Under the pieces are notes generated by a model. It made no database searches. It was not told the origin of the DNA and saw nothing but the letters and a program-made list of their open reading frames with translations. From the NCBI RefSeq assembly GCF_004123835.1, contig NZ_MZMU01000017.1, forward strand, positions 1 to 64,000: a stretch of 64,000 nucleotides of DNA. The letters are read 5' to 3'. The translations under genes were made by a program, and so were the position numbers. Below are positions 25,087-33,796 of this stretch, one piece after another; the first letter of the stretch is position 1, and the number at the start of each line of letters is the position of its first letter. Origin of the DNA: Rhizobium leguminosarum (GTDB taxonomy: Bacteria > Pseudomonadota > Alphaproteobacteria > Rhizobiales > Rhizobiaceae).

Positions 25087-25473
25087 ATGTCCATTCGAGT
25101 GGAGTCGCCTGCTGCGATCAGGTGGGCTTTGTAAATCGGTCGAGCTGGAAGCACTGTGACCGAACGGACAGACCATCGGCTCGGCGACCGGTGTTCGGTG
25201 GCGTTCGGAGCGAAAAGCAGCCGACTTCTCATAGGCGAGCTTGCGAAGGCGCATGATATTGCCCAGCGGCCGATGGTCGGCTACTCCGTTCCAGGGCGAA
25301 AAATGCATGCCATCGTCCACTATTTCGGAGCGTTCGCTGGTTCAGGCAACCTGCAGGCCGGCGGTGATTGTCGCAACCGTGAGGAAAGGGCTGTCTTCCT
25401 CGCTCCAGGCATCGATGCCCTCGACCGGCATGGTCTTCAGGTCCGTGCACAGCTGAACGCGCGCCGCTGGGCC
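25087..25473. other. Gap between paoC and paoD
   Basis: 387 bp lacking a convincing gene. On the minus strand a short frame (about 25345-25470) encodes a peptide containing MPVEGIDAWSEEDSPFLT, which I cannot assign. A possible internal promoter for paoD may lie here, but no boxes are clear. Confidence 0.5.
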
Positions 25474-27636
25474 TCATAGCAGGTGCTCGATACGGATGGG
25501 CAGCTCGCGCAGGCGCTTGCCTGTGGCATGGAAGACGGCGTTGGCGATCGCCGCGGAGGCGCCGACCATAGCGACTTCCCCAAGACCTTTCAGGCCGACC
25601 GAATTGGCCAGCAGGTCCGGCTTGTCGACGAAACCGACATCGATCTCCCCGATATCCGCATTGACGGCGACAACGTAGTCGGCAAGGTCGTTGTTCAGAT
25701 AGCCGCCGAAGCGCGGGTCGATCTCGGTCGCCTCGCGCAAGGCGGCGCTGAACGCCCAGACCACACCGCCGCGAATCTGGCTTTCCGCTGTGCGGGGGCT
25801 GATCACGCGGCCGCAATCTGCAATGCTGACGACTCGCGGCATGCGGATGCGCCGGGTTCGCGGTTCTATCCGAACTTCCACGAAATGGGCGATATAGCTC
25901 ATCGTGGTAAAATCTGGATATTCGGGGCCAGCTACCACGAACCCGCCCTGCCGCAGCGCCGCTATGGCATCGGCATTCTGGCCCGGACCGACTTCGGACA
26001 CCTCGACCTGAAGGAACGGCCGCCGGACGGAAGCAAGCTGCTGGTGAAGATTGCCCGCGATCTGACGGCCCTCGAGCAGTTCTGCAACCGCTGCACGCAT
26101 ACGCTCGACAGCTTTGGCCGTTGCGGGAATTGCGCCTGCCGTTCCCCATGATCCAGCGGTCATATGCTGAGGTGCCGCAGTCGTGTCGCCGATGACCACT
26201 TCGAGTTTGTCGGTGCTGATATCGAGACCTTCGACAAGGATAGCGGCGATCGCTGTGCGAATTCCCTGTCCCATCTCGTGACCCGAGGTCGCAAAGCGCG
26301 TGCTTCCATTGGCATTGATCCGCAACGTTGCGATCGCCGGCGGCATCATCGACGGATAGCAGCCGGCGGCGACCCCCCAACCGATCTGCGTGCCGTCGTC
26401 TGCCTTCATCGATCCGGGCATTGCTGAACGCCTTTCCCAGCCGAACCGCCTGGCACCTTCGATCAGACACTCGTTCAGGAAACGCGAGGATAACGGATTT
26501 CCCGTCTTGTGATCGATCTGCGTATCATTCTCTATCCGGAAGGCGACGGGATCGCGGCCGAGTTTGTGGGCCAGTTCATCGACGGCACTTTCGAACGCGA
26601 AACACGAAGCCTGAGGATGCGGCGCACGCATGTAGCCTGGCGCCTGGCGGTCGATCCGTATGTTCGCCGCCGTACCCCGGTAATTCTCGATACCGTACAT
26701 GCGGATCGGCGATTCGTGATATTCGGCGGGCGAGAAAAATCCCGTCCGCGACTGCTCGTGTTCGGCATGATAGTTCGCTGCGATCATCTTGCCATTGACG
26801 TCAACACCGATCTGGACCTTGTGGCGGCTGTTCGGGCGATAAGTTGCGACGTGGAAAATCTGCCCCCGTGGCGATACCAGTTTCACCGGTCGGCCGGTCA
26901 GGATGGCGGCTTGAGCAACGAGTGCCGTCTGCCGTTGTGCCAGTCCCTTCTGGCCGAATCCACCCCCGATATAGGCACTTTTCACATCGACGATTGCCGG
27001 ATCGAGGCGCAAAGCGGCCGCGACCGACCCCTTTGTGACATTCACGCCCTGTGAACATTCATAGATAGTCAACCGGCCATCCGCCCATACTGCGGTAGTC
27101 GTTAGCAGTTCGATTGGATTGTGATGCTGCGTCGGAGACTCGTAGGACGCCTCGATAGTGGTGACCGCGCCGGCCATAGCCTGTTCCGCGTTGCCCGCAA
27201 CCCAGTCCTCGACCGGCTCGCGCTTACTGCCCTCGCTATCGATCACGGATGAAAATGGCGCGTCGGCGAAGCGTTGTCGGATCGCCTCGGCGCCTTGGAC
27301 TGCAGCTTCAAGTGTTTCGGCAAGCACAAGGGCGATGGGCTGTCCGCGATAGGCAATCTCCATTTCGAGTGTCGGCGGGGGCGGTGGTGGCCCGTCTTCA
27401 CCGGTCGGTTCAGGGGGTGGCGGGAAATCGGCCGGTGTCAGAATACGCACCACACCCGGCACCTGCATCGCCGCGTCGGTGACAATCGCGGTCATGCGGC
27501 CTTTTGCGACGCGCGATGGCACTGTCATCGCGTAAAGCATGCGCGGAAACTGTATGTCTGCAGCATATTGGGTTACGCCACGCACTTTGTCATAGGCGTC
27601 GACGCGGGCGCGATCGTTGAACGGGGCAGCGGTCAT
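25474..27636 (-). CDS. paoC: Aldehyde oxidoreductase molybdenum-binding subunit (PaoC-like)
   Basis: A 720-residue large subunit of the xanthine oxidase family. An N-terminal Ald_Xan_dh hammerhead domain covers about residues 8-120. Molybdopterin-binding stretches such as AYIGGGFGQKG (near 215) and GHEMGQGIRTA (near 460) are present. The C-terminal GLKGLGEVAMVGASAA contains the catalytic Glu. A proline-rich loop (PPPPEPTGEDGPPPPPP) near residue 70 is unusual. PaoC oxidises aldehydes in the periplasm after export of the folded complex by the Tat route. It overlaps paoB by 4 bp. Confidence 0.92.
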   Translation of the reverse strand: MTAAPFNDRARVDAYDKVRGVTQYAADIQFPRMLYAMTVPSRVAKGRMTAIVTDAAMQVPGVVRILTPADFPPPPEPTGEDGPPPPPPTLEMEIAYRGQPIALVLAETLEAAVQGAEAIRQRFADAPFSSVIDSEGSKREPVEDWVAGNAEQAMAGAVTTIEASYESPTQHHNPIELLTTTAVWADGRLTIYECSQGVNVTKGSVAAALRLDPAIVDVKSAYIGGGFGQKGLAQRQTALVAQAAILTGRPVKLVSPRGQIFHVATYRPNSRHKVQIGVDVNGKMIAANYHAEHEQSRTGFFSPAEYHESPIRMYGIENYRGTAANIRIDRQAPGYMRAPHPQASCFAFESAVDELAHKLGRDPVAFRIENDTQIDHKTGNPLSSRFLNECLIEGARRFGWERRSAMPGSMKADDGTQIGWGVAAGCYPSMMPPAIATLRINANGSTRFATSGHEMGQGIRTAIAAILVEGLDISTDKLEVVIGDTTAAPQHMTAGSWGTAGAIPATAKAVERMRAAVAELLEGRQIAGNLHQQLASVRRPFLQVEVSEVGPGQNADAIAALRQGGFVVAGPEYPDFTTMSYIAHFVEVRIEPRTRRIRMPRVVSIADCGRVISPRTAESQIRGGVVWAFSAALREATEIDPRFGGYLNNDLADYVVAVNADIGEIDVGFVDKPDLLANSVGLKGLGEVAMVGASAAIANAVFHATGKRLRELPIRIEHLL

Positions 27637-28637
27637 GTGCGGTTCCTTTCAGAAGCAATGAGGAGCGCGTCACCAATGGTGCGCGCGCCGAGTTCGGCCT
27701 TGAAACCGTTGTGACGACCGGGGCGGGCGTCGTTGAAGGCTGCATGGCCCGCTGCAAGCGCGATATCAGGGGTGAGCCGTTTGCCGATGAGGACCTGTTC
27801 GGCGTCAAGGGCCCGCCATGGACGGGTCGCCACACCGCCCAGCGCAATGCGCGCCTTTGTAACGACGTCACCGTCCGTTTCGAGTGCAACGGCTGCGGAG
27901 GCAAGCGCAAAAGCATAGGACTCGCGATCGCGGATCTTGTGATAGGTCGAGCGAAGGCCGGCCGGACTCTTGGGCACGACGATCGCCGTGATCATCTCGC
28001 CGGGCTCCAACGTGAATTCCAGATGCGGCGTGTTGCCCGGCAGCCTGTAGAGATCCCCGACCGGCAAGGTGCGAGAGCCCTGCGGTCCCAGAACCTCAAT
28101 CGAAGCGTCCATGGCGAGCAACGCAACCGGCCAGTCCCCCGGCGAGACCGCCGTGCAGGATCCGCTGGCGCCCAGAATGGCCTGACCGCGATCGAGCCCG
28201 CCGATTGCGGCACAGCCGCTGCCAGGTTGGCGCTTGTTGCACGGGTAGACGCCGTTCGCCCCGTTTCGGAAATACATGCAGCGGGTTTTCTGCAACAGGT
28301 TTCCGCCGACGGTTGCCATGTTGCGGATCTGCTGCGACGCGGCCTTCAGCAAGGCTTCGGCGAGCACCGGGTAATCCCGCGCAACAACGCTGTCGGCAGC
28401 GACCGCGCTCATGAGGGCCAGCGTCTCGAAACGCAGGTGCTCACCGCTTGAGTCGATGCCGTTCAGACCTTCGATCGCGGTAATATCGATCAGATGACCG
28501 GGATGTTCGACATCCAGTTTCATCAAGTCGTAAAGCGTTGTGCCTCCGGCGATGAAGCGCGCGCCTCTGCCTGCATTGGCAAACGTCGCGACCGCTTCTT
28601 GTGCCGAACGGGGGCTTGTGTAGCTGAACGGTTGCAT
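27633..28637 (-). CDS. paoB: Aldehyde oxidoreductase FAD-binding subunit (PaoB-like)
   Basis: A 334-residue FAD subunit of the CO dehydrogenase/xanthine dehydrogenase type. The FAD motif FIAGGTTLYDLMK is near residue 33 and TVGGNLLQKTRC near 110. The PaoB-specific insert with four cysteines (CMYFRN, then PCNKRQPGSGC, then GSC) should hold an extra [4Fe-4S] cluster. The ATG at 28637 is chosen because the family N-terminus MQPFSYTSPRS begins there and it overlaps the paoA stop by one base. An open frame further upstream is only a shadow of paoA. Confidence 0.92.
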   Translation of the reverse strand: MQPFSYTSPRSAQEAVATFANAGRGARFIAGGTTLYDLMKLDVEHPGHLIDITAIEGLNGIDSSGEHLRFETLALMSAVAADSVVARDYPVLAEALLKAASQQIRNMATVGGNLLQKTRCMYFRNGANGVYPCNKRQPGSGCAAIGGLDRGQAILGASGSCTAVSPGDWPVALLAMDASIEVLGPQGSRTLPVGDLYRLPGNTPHLEFTLEPGEMITAIVVPKSPAGLRSTYHKIRDRESYAFALASAAVALETDGDVVTKARIALGGVATRPWRALDAEQVLIGKRLTPDIALAAGHAAFNDARPGRHNGFKAELGARTIGDALLIASERNRT

Positions 28638-29311
28638 CAGCCTCTCCCCATCTTGGCCGCGGCATCCTCGATCGCCGCAACGATTCCGACGTAAGCGCCA
28701 CATCGACAGATATTGCCGCTCATGAACTCCTGAATCCGCTCTCGCGAAGTCGCGTTGCCTTCCGCCACGCAGGCGACCGCGGCCATGATCTGGCCCGGCG
28801 TGCAGTAACCGCATTGGAGCGCGTCGTGATCGATGAATGCCTGCTGCATGGGATGCAGGCCTTCGCTGCCAGACAAACCCTCGATCGTTAGCACGTGCCG
28901 GCCTTCCATCTTGGCGGCCAGCGTCATGCACGATGCGACGCGACGCCCGTCCACATGCACGGTGCAGGCGCCGCATTGCGCATGATCGCAGCCCTTCTTA
29001 GCTCCAGTCAGCGCAAGCCGCTCGCGAAGCAGATCGAGAAGCGATGTCCGCGCATCGATCAAAACCGCGACCGGCTGGCCGTTGACAGTGGTCTGAAGCT
29101 GAAGCGAATGCGCGGGGTCACCAGGCAATGGCTCGATTTGAATCTCAGCTATTTCGGAACCTTGACCGAAACCGCTGGCAGGAAGGGACCCGGCGACGAC
29201 CGCGGCTCCAACCCCGAGCACGGTTCGACGGGAGACCGCAAAAGGTTCATTGTGACCAGCGCAATTGTCGGCGGAGCTGGTCTCGACCGGCGGGTTCTTG
29301 CGCGCGCTCAT
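28637..29311 (-). CDS. paoA: Aldehyde oxidoreductase 2Fe-2S subunit with Tat signal (PaoA-like)
   Basis: A 224-residue iron-sulfur subunit. The N-terminus carries a twin-arginine signal (VSRRTVLGVGAAVVAGSLPA) that would export the folded PaoABC complex. A ferredoxin-like cluster GCDHAQCGACTVHVDGRRVASC follows, with a second cluster domain QCGYCTPGQ and CRCGAY. The ATG at 29311 is preceded by AAAGGGG and overlaps the stop of a small upstream ORF. Together with paoB, paoC and paoD this repeats the gene order of the E. coli periplasmic aldehyde oxidoreductase. Confidence 0.92.
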   Translation of the reverse strand: MSARKNPPVETSSADNCAGHNEPFAVSRRTVLGVGAAVVAGSLPASGFGQGSEIAEIQIEPLPGDPAHSLQLQTTVNGQPVAVLIDARTSLLDLLRERLALTGAKKGCDHAQCGACTVHVDGRRVASCMTLAAKMEGRHVLTIEGLSGSEGLHPMQQAFIDHDALQCGYCTPGQIMAAVACVAEGNATSRERIQEFMSGNICRCGAYVGIVAAIEDAAAKMGRG

Positions 29312-29448
29312 GCCAAGTACCCCTTTTGTCCGGCACACTCAGCGTCCAGGTCGGGGGAGGCGCGTGTGCGCGCATCCGGTCGAGCGATGCCAATATGCAT
29401 TTGAAACGAGATGCCTGTCACTTGGACGGCTACATTGATGGCGTTCAT
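29308..29448 (-). CDS. Small ORF upstream of paoA (46 residues)
   Basis: An ATG at 29448 is preceded by AAAGGAG at good spacing and opens 46 codons that end in the ATGA overlap with the paoA start. The peptide begins MNAINVAVQVTGISFQMHIG and then turns polar (RPDARTRASPDLDAE). It has no membrane segment or known domain. The exact 4-bp overlap argues for translational coupling to paoA, as a leader or a small accessory protein. It is too short to test by coding statistics here. Confidence 0.5.
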   Translation of the reverse strand: MNAINVAVQVTGISFQMHIGIARPDARTRASPDLDAECAGQKGYLA

Positions 29449-29564
29449 GGCGGGCTCCTTTGAGGATCGTCATTGTCCAGCAGCCAACAATACCAACCGC
29501 AGAAGCGATACGCACGATAGAGGAAGTCTTTAGTCCCGAACCGATCGTCCAGCTATGCCGCTGT

Positions 29565-30554
29565 CTATTGGCTTTCGCCTTGCTCGAATTCGTGAGACTT
29601 TTTTGCCAACAGCCAGCGGCGATACTCTGCCGGCGGCCGCCCCGCCCAGCGCTTGAAGGCCTTGCTGAACGAGACTTCCGACCTGTAGCCGACGGAGGCG
29701 GCCAGCGCTGGAAGTGCGATCTTGCCATCCGCCAGGATCCCCGCCGCCTGATACATTCGCCAATGCGTTAGATATTCGAGCGGTGCTTGCCCGACGACGT
29801 CGTGAAACCGCCTTGCGAAACGCGAGCGGGACATACCGATGTCGCGCGCCAGCGTCGCCACAGACCAGGGTTGCTCCGGCGCACGATGCATGAGCGCCAG
29901 TGCAGGCGCTATTTCGCTGTCCGTTATACCGCGCAGCCACCCTCTTGGCAGCTCACCGGCAGACGTCAGGTAGCTGCGGACGACCTGAATGAAGAGAATG
30001 TCGGCAAGCCTGGCGCTGACGCTTTCTGCACCAGGAAGGCCGGAGAGGAGTTCGGAATCCAGAAGAGTGGTCAGCGTCGCCACCGTGCTGGCTGTGGGCG
30101 TCTGCGACGCGACGCGCAGAAGGAAGACCGATGGCAAAGCCGCCAGAAGTGGATTGCGCCTGCGGTCGCCGAAATCGAAAACGCCGGATATCAATGTGGT
30201 GGTCGGGCTGCCCGAGCCGATCCGCAGATCCACGGCCTTAAATCGCGTACCCGGCGTCCAAGGCGACATACCCAAGCTCGTCGAAACTTCATGAAAGGGG
30301 ATGGTCTCCGCTTCGGGGTGGGACACAAGGCGATGGGCTTCACCCCGGGGCAGAACGACGATGTCACCCGGCTCAAGCAGGATGGGTTCCTCCAAATTGT
30401 CTTTGAGAAGCGACGCACGTCCCGTCAGCAGCAGATGGAACGGCGCTCCACCCAGCGCGTCCTTTGCGAAACCCCAATCGCCCGACAGCGTCATGCGACA
30501 GAACACCGTGCTGTGCAGACGCAGCCCCTCAAGGACTTCGTCGATCAGGATCAT
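29565..30554 (-). CDS. AraC-family transcriptional regulator
   Basis: A 329-residue AraC regulator. A cupin-type sensing domain fills about residues 1-180 (LLTGRASLLKDN, EPGDIVVLPRGEAHRLVSHPE). Two helix-turn-helix motifs follow near 225-320 (LARDIGMSRSRFARRFHDVV and LAASVGYRSEVSFSKAFKRW). It lies 116 bp upstream of the small ORF and paoA in the same direction, so regulation of the pao operon is likely. The effector, possibly an aromatic aldehyde, is a guess. Confidence 0.92.
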   Translation of the reverse strand: MILIDEVLEGLRLHSTVFCRMTLSGDWGFAKDALGGAPFHLLLTGRASLLKDNLEEPILLEPGDIVVLPRGEAHRLVSHPEAETIPFHEVSTSLGMSPWTPGTRFKAVDLRIGSGSPTTTLISGVFDFGDRRRNPLLAALPSVFLLRVASQTPTASTVATLTTLLDSELLSGLPGAESVSARLADILFIQVVRSYLTSAGELPRGWLRGITDSEIAPALALMHRAPEQPWSVATLARDIGMSRSRFARRFHDVVGQAPLEYLTHWRMYQAAGILADGKIALPALAASVGYRSEVSFSKAFKRWAGRPPAEYRRWLLAKKSHEFEQGESQ

Positions 30555-30669
30555 CTCTACCGCCCTTTCGAATTGGCACCGTCAGTCATCACGGGAACCG
30601 CCAACCTGCTTAGGGAGTGAAAATACCACAGGCAACACACCGAAAAGAGGGTGCTGCCGAAATCGCCGC

Positions 30670-31143
30670 TCAAATGAATGCGATCCAACGCCCAGCCAGC
30701 ACGGCTCCCGTCCATAAAAACACGGAGATCGCTCCGGCGATCCGGCCATACGGTCGCCCGCCGCTGTCGGCAATGCCAGGGGTAATCGACTTCAGGCGCA
30801 AAACCAGGGCATTGACGCCAGCCAGAAACACGATGCTCAGCTTGATCAGAAAGGCGCGATTTTCGGCATAGTCCGTGATGCGAATGGATGCGAGAAGCGC
30901 GCCCGAGATGGCGGCGAGCAAAAATCCGAATACGGCAAACCGGACCAGCGATTGCAGCACGGGATCGAATTGTGGTCCGAGAACGCGCAGCAGACGAAGA
31001 TCGACAGGTATGATCGAGCCGAAGAGCAGGGCTATGCCCAGCAGATGAAGAGTGGATATCATCGGATAAATCACTGTCGCCGTCGAGATGAAGCGAACAG
31101 CGGGAACGCCCTCGATCCAAAGAAGAAGCTCCGCTAATTGCAT
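30670..31143 (-). CDS. Conserved membrane protein, four segments
   Basis: A 157-residue hydrophobic protein with about four membrane segments (for example STLHLLGIALLFGSIIPVDL near 30-50 and LVRFAVFGFLLAAISGALLA near 65-85). It resembles small DUF6644/DUF2214-like inner membrane proteins, some of which sit beside redox or thin-film transfer genes, but I cannot fix the family. It overlaps the end of the preceding gene by 10 bp, so the two are probably expressed together. Confidence 0.75.
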   Translation of the reverse strand: MQLAELLLWIEGVPAVRFISTATVIYPMISTLHLLGIALLFGSIIPVDLRLLRVLGPQFDPVLQSLVRFAVFGFLLAAISGALLASIRITDYAENRAFLIKLSIVFLAGVNALVLRLKSITPGIADSGGRPYGRIAGAISVFLWTGAVLAGRWIAFI

Positions 31144-31607
31144 CCGTCCACCCTCCGGTGAAGACCGCCGACATAAGAGACGACATCACCGTCGGCGAGC
31201 CGGATCCATGAACTCCGCAACTGATTTGGCGCCAGGCAATTGCGTAGCGCAACGATCAGCACCCGATCTCCGACACGAACGCGGTCTGCGAGATCGTAGA
31301 ATGTGCGAACCGGCGACAACTCGACCTCGCGATCCTGACCGATGTCCTCGGGACGCACCACGAACTCCCCTCGGAATTCGTCGGGGCGATCAAGATTGCC
31401 GGGAGGGATATCGGTTTGCTCGACACGAACCGTCACGATCGGGTGGGGTGGTGCGAAAGTCGTCCGCGTGACCATTCCACCGATAACGATGGGAGTGCTC
31501 ATATCGTACTGGCCGGTAACACCGTGATGGGCAAGGACTCCTCCGCCCGATAGAGCGAGGACAAGCAATGCGGATGAGAGGATGAAACGACGGGACGGGT
31601 TTTTCAT
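31134..31607 (-). CDS. Secreted protein with HHG motif (DUF6152-like)
   Basis: A 157-residue protein. The ATG at 31607 is chosen because AAGGAAGAG lies about 9 bp upstream and gives a clean Sec-type signal peptide (KNPSRRFILSSALLVLALSG, cleavage near VLA-HHG). The mature part begins HHGVTGQYD, a start seen in DUF6152-like periplasmic proteins, and continues as a beta-rich domain. A GTG three codons earlier is too close to the ribosome site. Function is unknown; its partner is the membrane protein it overlaps. Confidence 0.75.
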   Translation of the reverse strand: MKNPSRRFILSSALLVLALSGGGVLAHHGVTGQYDMSTPIVIGGMVTRTTFAPPHPIVTVRVEQTDIPPGNLDRPDEFRGEFVVRPEDIGQDREVELSPVRTFYDLADRVRVGDRVLIVALRNCLAPNQLRSSWIRLADGDVVSYVGGLHRRVDGCN

Positions 31608-31749
31608 GGAACGCACTCTTCCTTCTGACGGACGGATTGGCAGGCGGTAGATTTGAAAAAACTGACGGTCGGCACCGATTATTTGAGAGATTTCCAGGCG
31701 ACCGATCTATGTGGCAAGTCCACAATTCTGTCTCAACGCATCCTAACAC

Positions 31750-32505
31750 TCACCGATTGTTGTTGGCCTCGAATATCCGCTCATAATCCCCACCTCGCTC
31801 GGCCCATCGAAGTGTCTTGACCCGCGCGACGAGAACTTCCCCGCGCGGCTGATCCGGGGTGCCGAGGAGTTGAATGACTTCTTCGATGTAATCCGCGAGC
31901 GGCATTGCGTGGGGGTCTGTCAACTGGCGCGAGCCGGCGAGTTCGGTTTGCACGTAAGGCGGAGCGAGCTCAAGGACTTCCACCGATGTTTCGCGAAGCT
32001 GGAAGCGTAAAGATTGCAGCCAGGAATGAAGAAAGGCCTTGCTGGCACAATAGGTCGGGAAAGGTGCGAAGGGAACGAAGGCCAGACCCGACGTGGTGGT
32101 GATGATCGTCGATTGCTGCTGGCGTTTCAGGACGGGCAGCAAGGCTGCGGTGAGACTGAGAACGCTGAGGATGTTCGTCTGAATGATCGTGAGCGACACC
32201 GATATGTCCGACGCATCGCTGCCAAGATTCTCAGCCCTGGAGATGCCGGCATTGTTGATCAGCACGTTGAGGTTCGGGAAAGCTTTTCGGATCTCGGCCG
32301 CGAAGGCGTCTATGGCAGCCGGATCCTGAACATCCAGCGGCAGACCGCGCATGCCGGGATTGGCGGTGACGATTTCATCGATGAGCGCCTGGCGACGCCC
32401 GACAATGATGACCTGGTTGCCCAACCGATGGAAGGCCTCGGCCAGCGCGCGGCCGATGCCGCTGGTGCCGCCTGTAATCAGGATCCTGTTGCCGGTCAAA
32501 AGCAT
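31750..32505 (-). CDS. SDR-family oxidoreductase (DltE-like)
   Basis: A 251-residue short-chain dehydrogenase. The cofactor motif is TGGTSGIGRALAEAF near residue 11, NNAGISRAE is near 89, and the active site is in TTTSGLAF (Ser) with YCASKAF (Tyr and Lys) near 155. The C-terminus resembles the DltE subgroup, whose substrates are mostly unknown. It lies 55 bp downstream of the NmrA-like gene in the same direction, as part of a five- or six-gene oxidoreductase set. Confidence 0.9.
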   Translation of the reverse strand: MLLTGNRILITGGTSGIGRALAEAFHRLGNQVIIVGRRQALIDEIVTANPGMRGLPLDVQDPAAIDAFAAEIRKAFPNLNVLINNAGISRAENLGSDASDISVSLTIIQTNILSVLSLTAALLPVLKRQQQSTIITTTSGLAFVPFAPFPTYCASKAFLHSWLQSLRFQLRETSVEVLELAPPYVQTELAGSRQLTDPHAMPLADYIEEVIQLLGTPDQPRGEVLVARVKTLRWAERGGDYERIFEANNNR

Positions 32506-32560
32506 GGCGCTTTCTCCTCTGGGAAAAATCGTATGTTGAGATGAAGGGCTGATCTTTGGG

Positions 32561-33445
32561 TCAGCCGAGGACAGCAGGCTTCAACTCGTCTTCGCACCAC
32601 TCGCGAAAACTGGTCGGACTGGTATTTTCCGGCGTCCGCGGCTCGCCATTGTCGAGACCGTTGTTCTTGGCGAACGCCATGTCAGTCATGCCCTGCGCCA
32701 TTGCATCTGACATGCCGAAGCCGACAAAACGGGCCTTGTACGCCTCGAAAGGGATTTGCTGGAAGCGCACGGGTTTGCCCAGGACCTCCGTCATGATCTG
32801 CGCCATGTCGTTAAAGGAAAGATCCTCGGGGCCGAGCACCGAGAGATGGCCCTGCCCCGTCCAGGAGCAATCGAGGAGCAGTCTGGCAGCGGCAGCGGCA
32901 ATGTCGCGGGAGGCGCAGGCCGGCAACTTTCGGTCGCCGGCGATGGGCGAGAAGAACATCCCCTGGTTCTTGATGGTCTCGACCTGGCGGGCAAGGTTGT
33001 CCATGAATGAGGGCATCGTCAGTGCCCTGTAGTTCACACCCGTGTCAGCAATCAGATCGTCCATTTCTAATGAAGCCGTGACGAATCCGGCGTCCTTGGC
33101 CAATGGCGTTCCGCGACCAAGCGCGGAGATCCCGACGACCCGCCGCACGCGATGTCTCCTGATCGCCTCGCAGGCCGGTCGGGTGAAGTCCACGTAGGCC
33201 GCTTCGACGCTCTCTGCGTGAGGATCCGGAGGCAGGAGCCAGAACACCGCATCAGCGCCCTCGAAAGCCCGGTTCACAACATCGAGGTCGCCGTGCGATC
33301 CCTGGACGACTTCGATTTTCGCGCGAATGTCTGCGGGGATGCGCGAAGGATCACGCGCGATGACGCGGACAGGCTCACTAGCGCCGACTAATTTCTCGAG
33401 CACCTGGCTACCGATGTCACCGGTGGGAGCGGTAATGACGATCAT
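32561..33445 (-). CDS. NmrA-like NAD(P)-binding protein
   Basis: A 294-residue atypical SDR. The Rossmann motif is TAPTGDIGSQVLEKL near residue 5, and the body matches the NmrA/QOR2 type (FWLLPPDPHAESVE, VGISALGRGT). No catalytic Tyr-x-x-x-Lys is evident, as expected for sensors or quinone reductases of this group. It is flanked by other redox genes, consistent with quinone or nicotinamide-linked reduction or redox sensing. Confidence 0.87.
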   Translation of the reverse strand: MIVITAPTGDIGSQVLEKLVGASEPVRVIARDPSRIPADIRAKIEVVQGSHGDLDVVNRAFEGADAVFWLLPPDPHAESVEAAYVDFTRPACEAIRRHRVRRVVGISALGRGTPLAKDAGFVTASLEMDDLIADTGVNYRALTMPSFMDNLARQVETIKNQGMFFSPIAGDRKLPACASRDIAAAAARLLLDCSWTGQGHLSVLGPEDLSFNDMAQIMTEVLGKPVRFQQIPFEAYKARFVGFGMSDAMAQGMTDMAFAKNNGLDNGEPRTPENTSPTSFREWCEDELKPAVLG

Positions 33446-33796
33446 TGCAATCTCCGTTTATCCGCCCCATGGCGGAAGCACGATCACGATACGTCAAGGG
33501 GTCGATACTATGTATGCTTGAACGTCCGTTTTTCCCTACTGATCGTCCACTACAAAGCTCCCACGAAAACTTAGAAGCTCGGCGGTCGAAGTACTGCCAA
33601 ACGCGCGGCCGATAGCAAGTCCGCGGGGTCTGGCTGGCGGAATACGAAAACGTCGGTGTTCTGCGAACCGAAATCCTTCGGAGAAGCAGCTCCGCCACTT
33701 GGGTCCGACCATGGTGACGAGAGCTATACATGTGTGGTATTGTGTTTTTTCCGCGCCCGGATCCCTGAGCGCGGCGTGGAGTTTTACGAGGGGAAG
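33446..33796. other. Gap between NmrA-like and aldo/keto reductase genes
   Basis: 351 bp with no gene that I can support on either strand. An imperfect CCGCGC/GCGCGG pair near 33750 lacks a U-run on the correct side to be a terminator for the aldo/keto reductase. A promoter for the NmrA-SDR pair could be here, but none is clear. Confidence 0.5.

Noticed and set aside
25229..26470. 413-codon open frame opposite-frame to paoC
   Set aside because: It is arginine- and serine-rich, has no domain and lies wholly over a well-matched molybdenum subunit.
33740..33785. CCGCGC/GCGCGG stem after a T-run near the aldo/keto reductase end
   Set aside because: The T-run is on the wrong side for termination of either neighbouring transcript.
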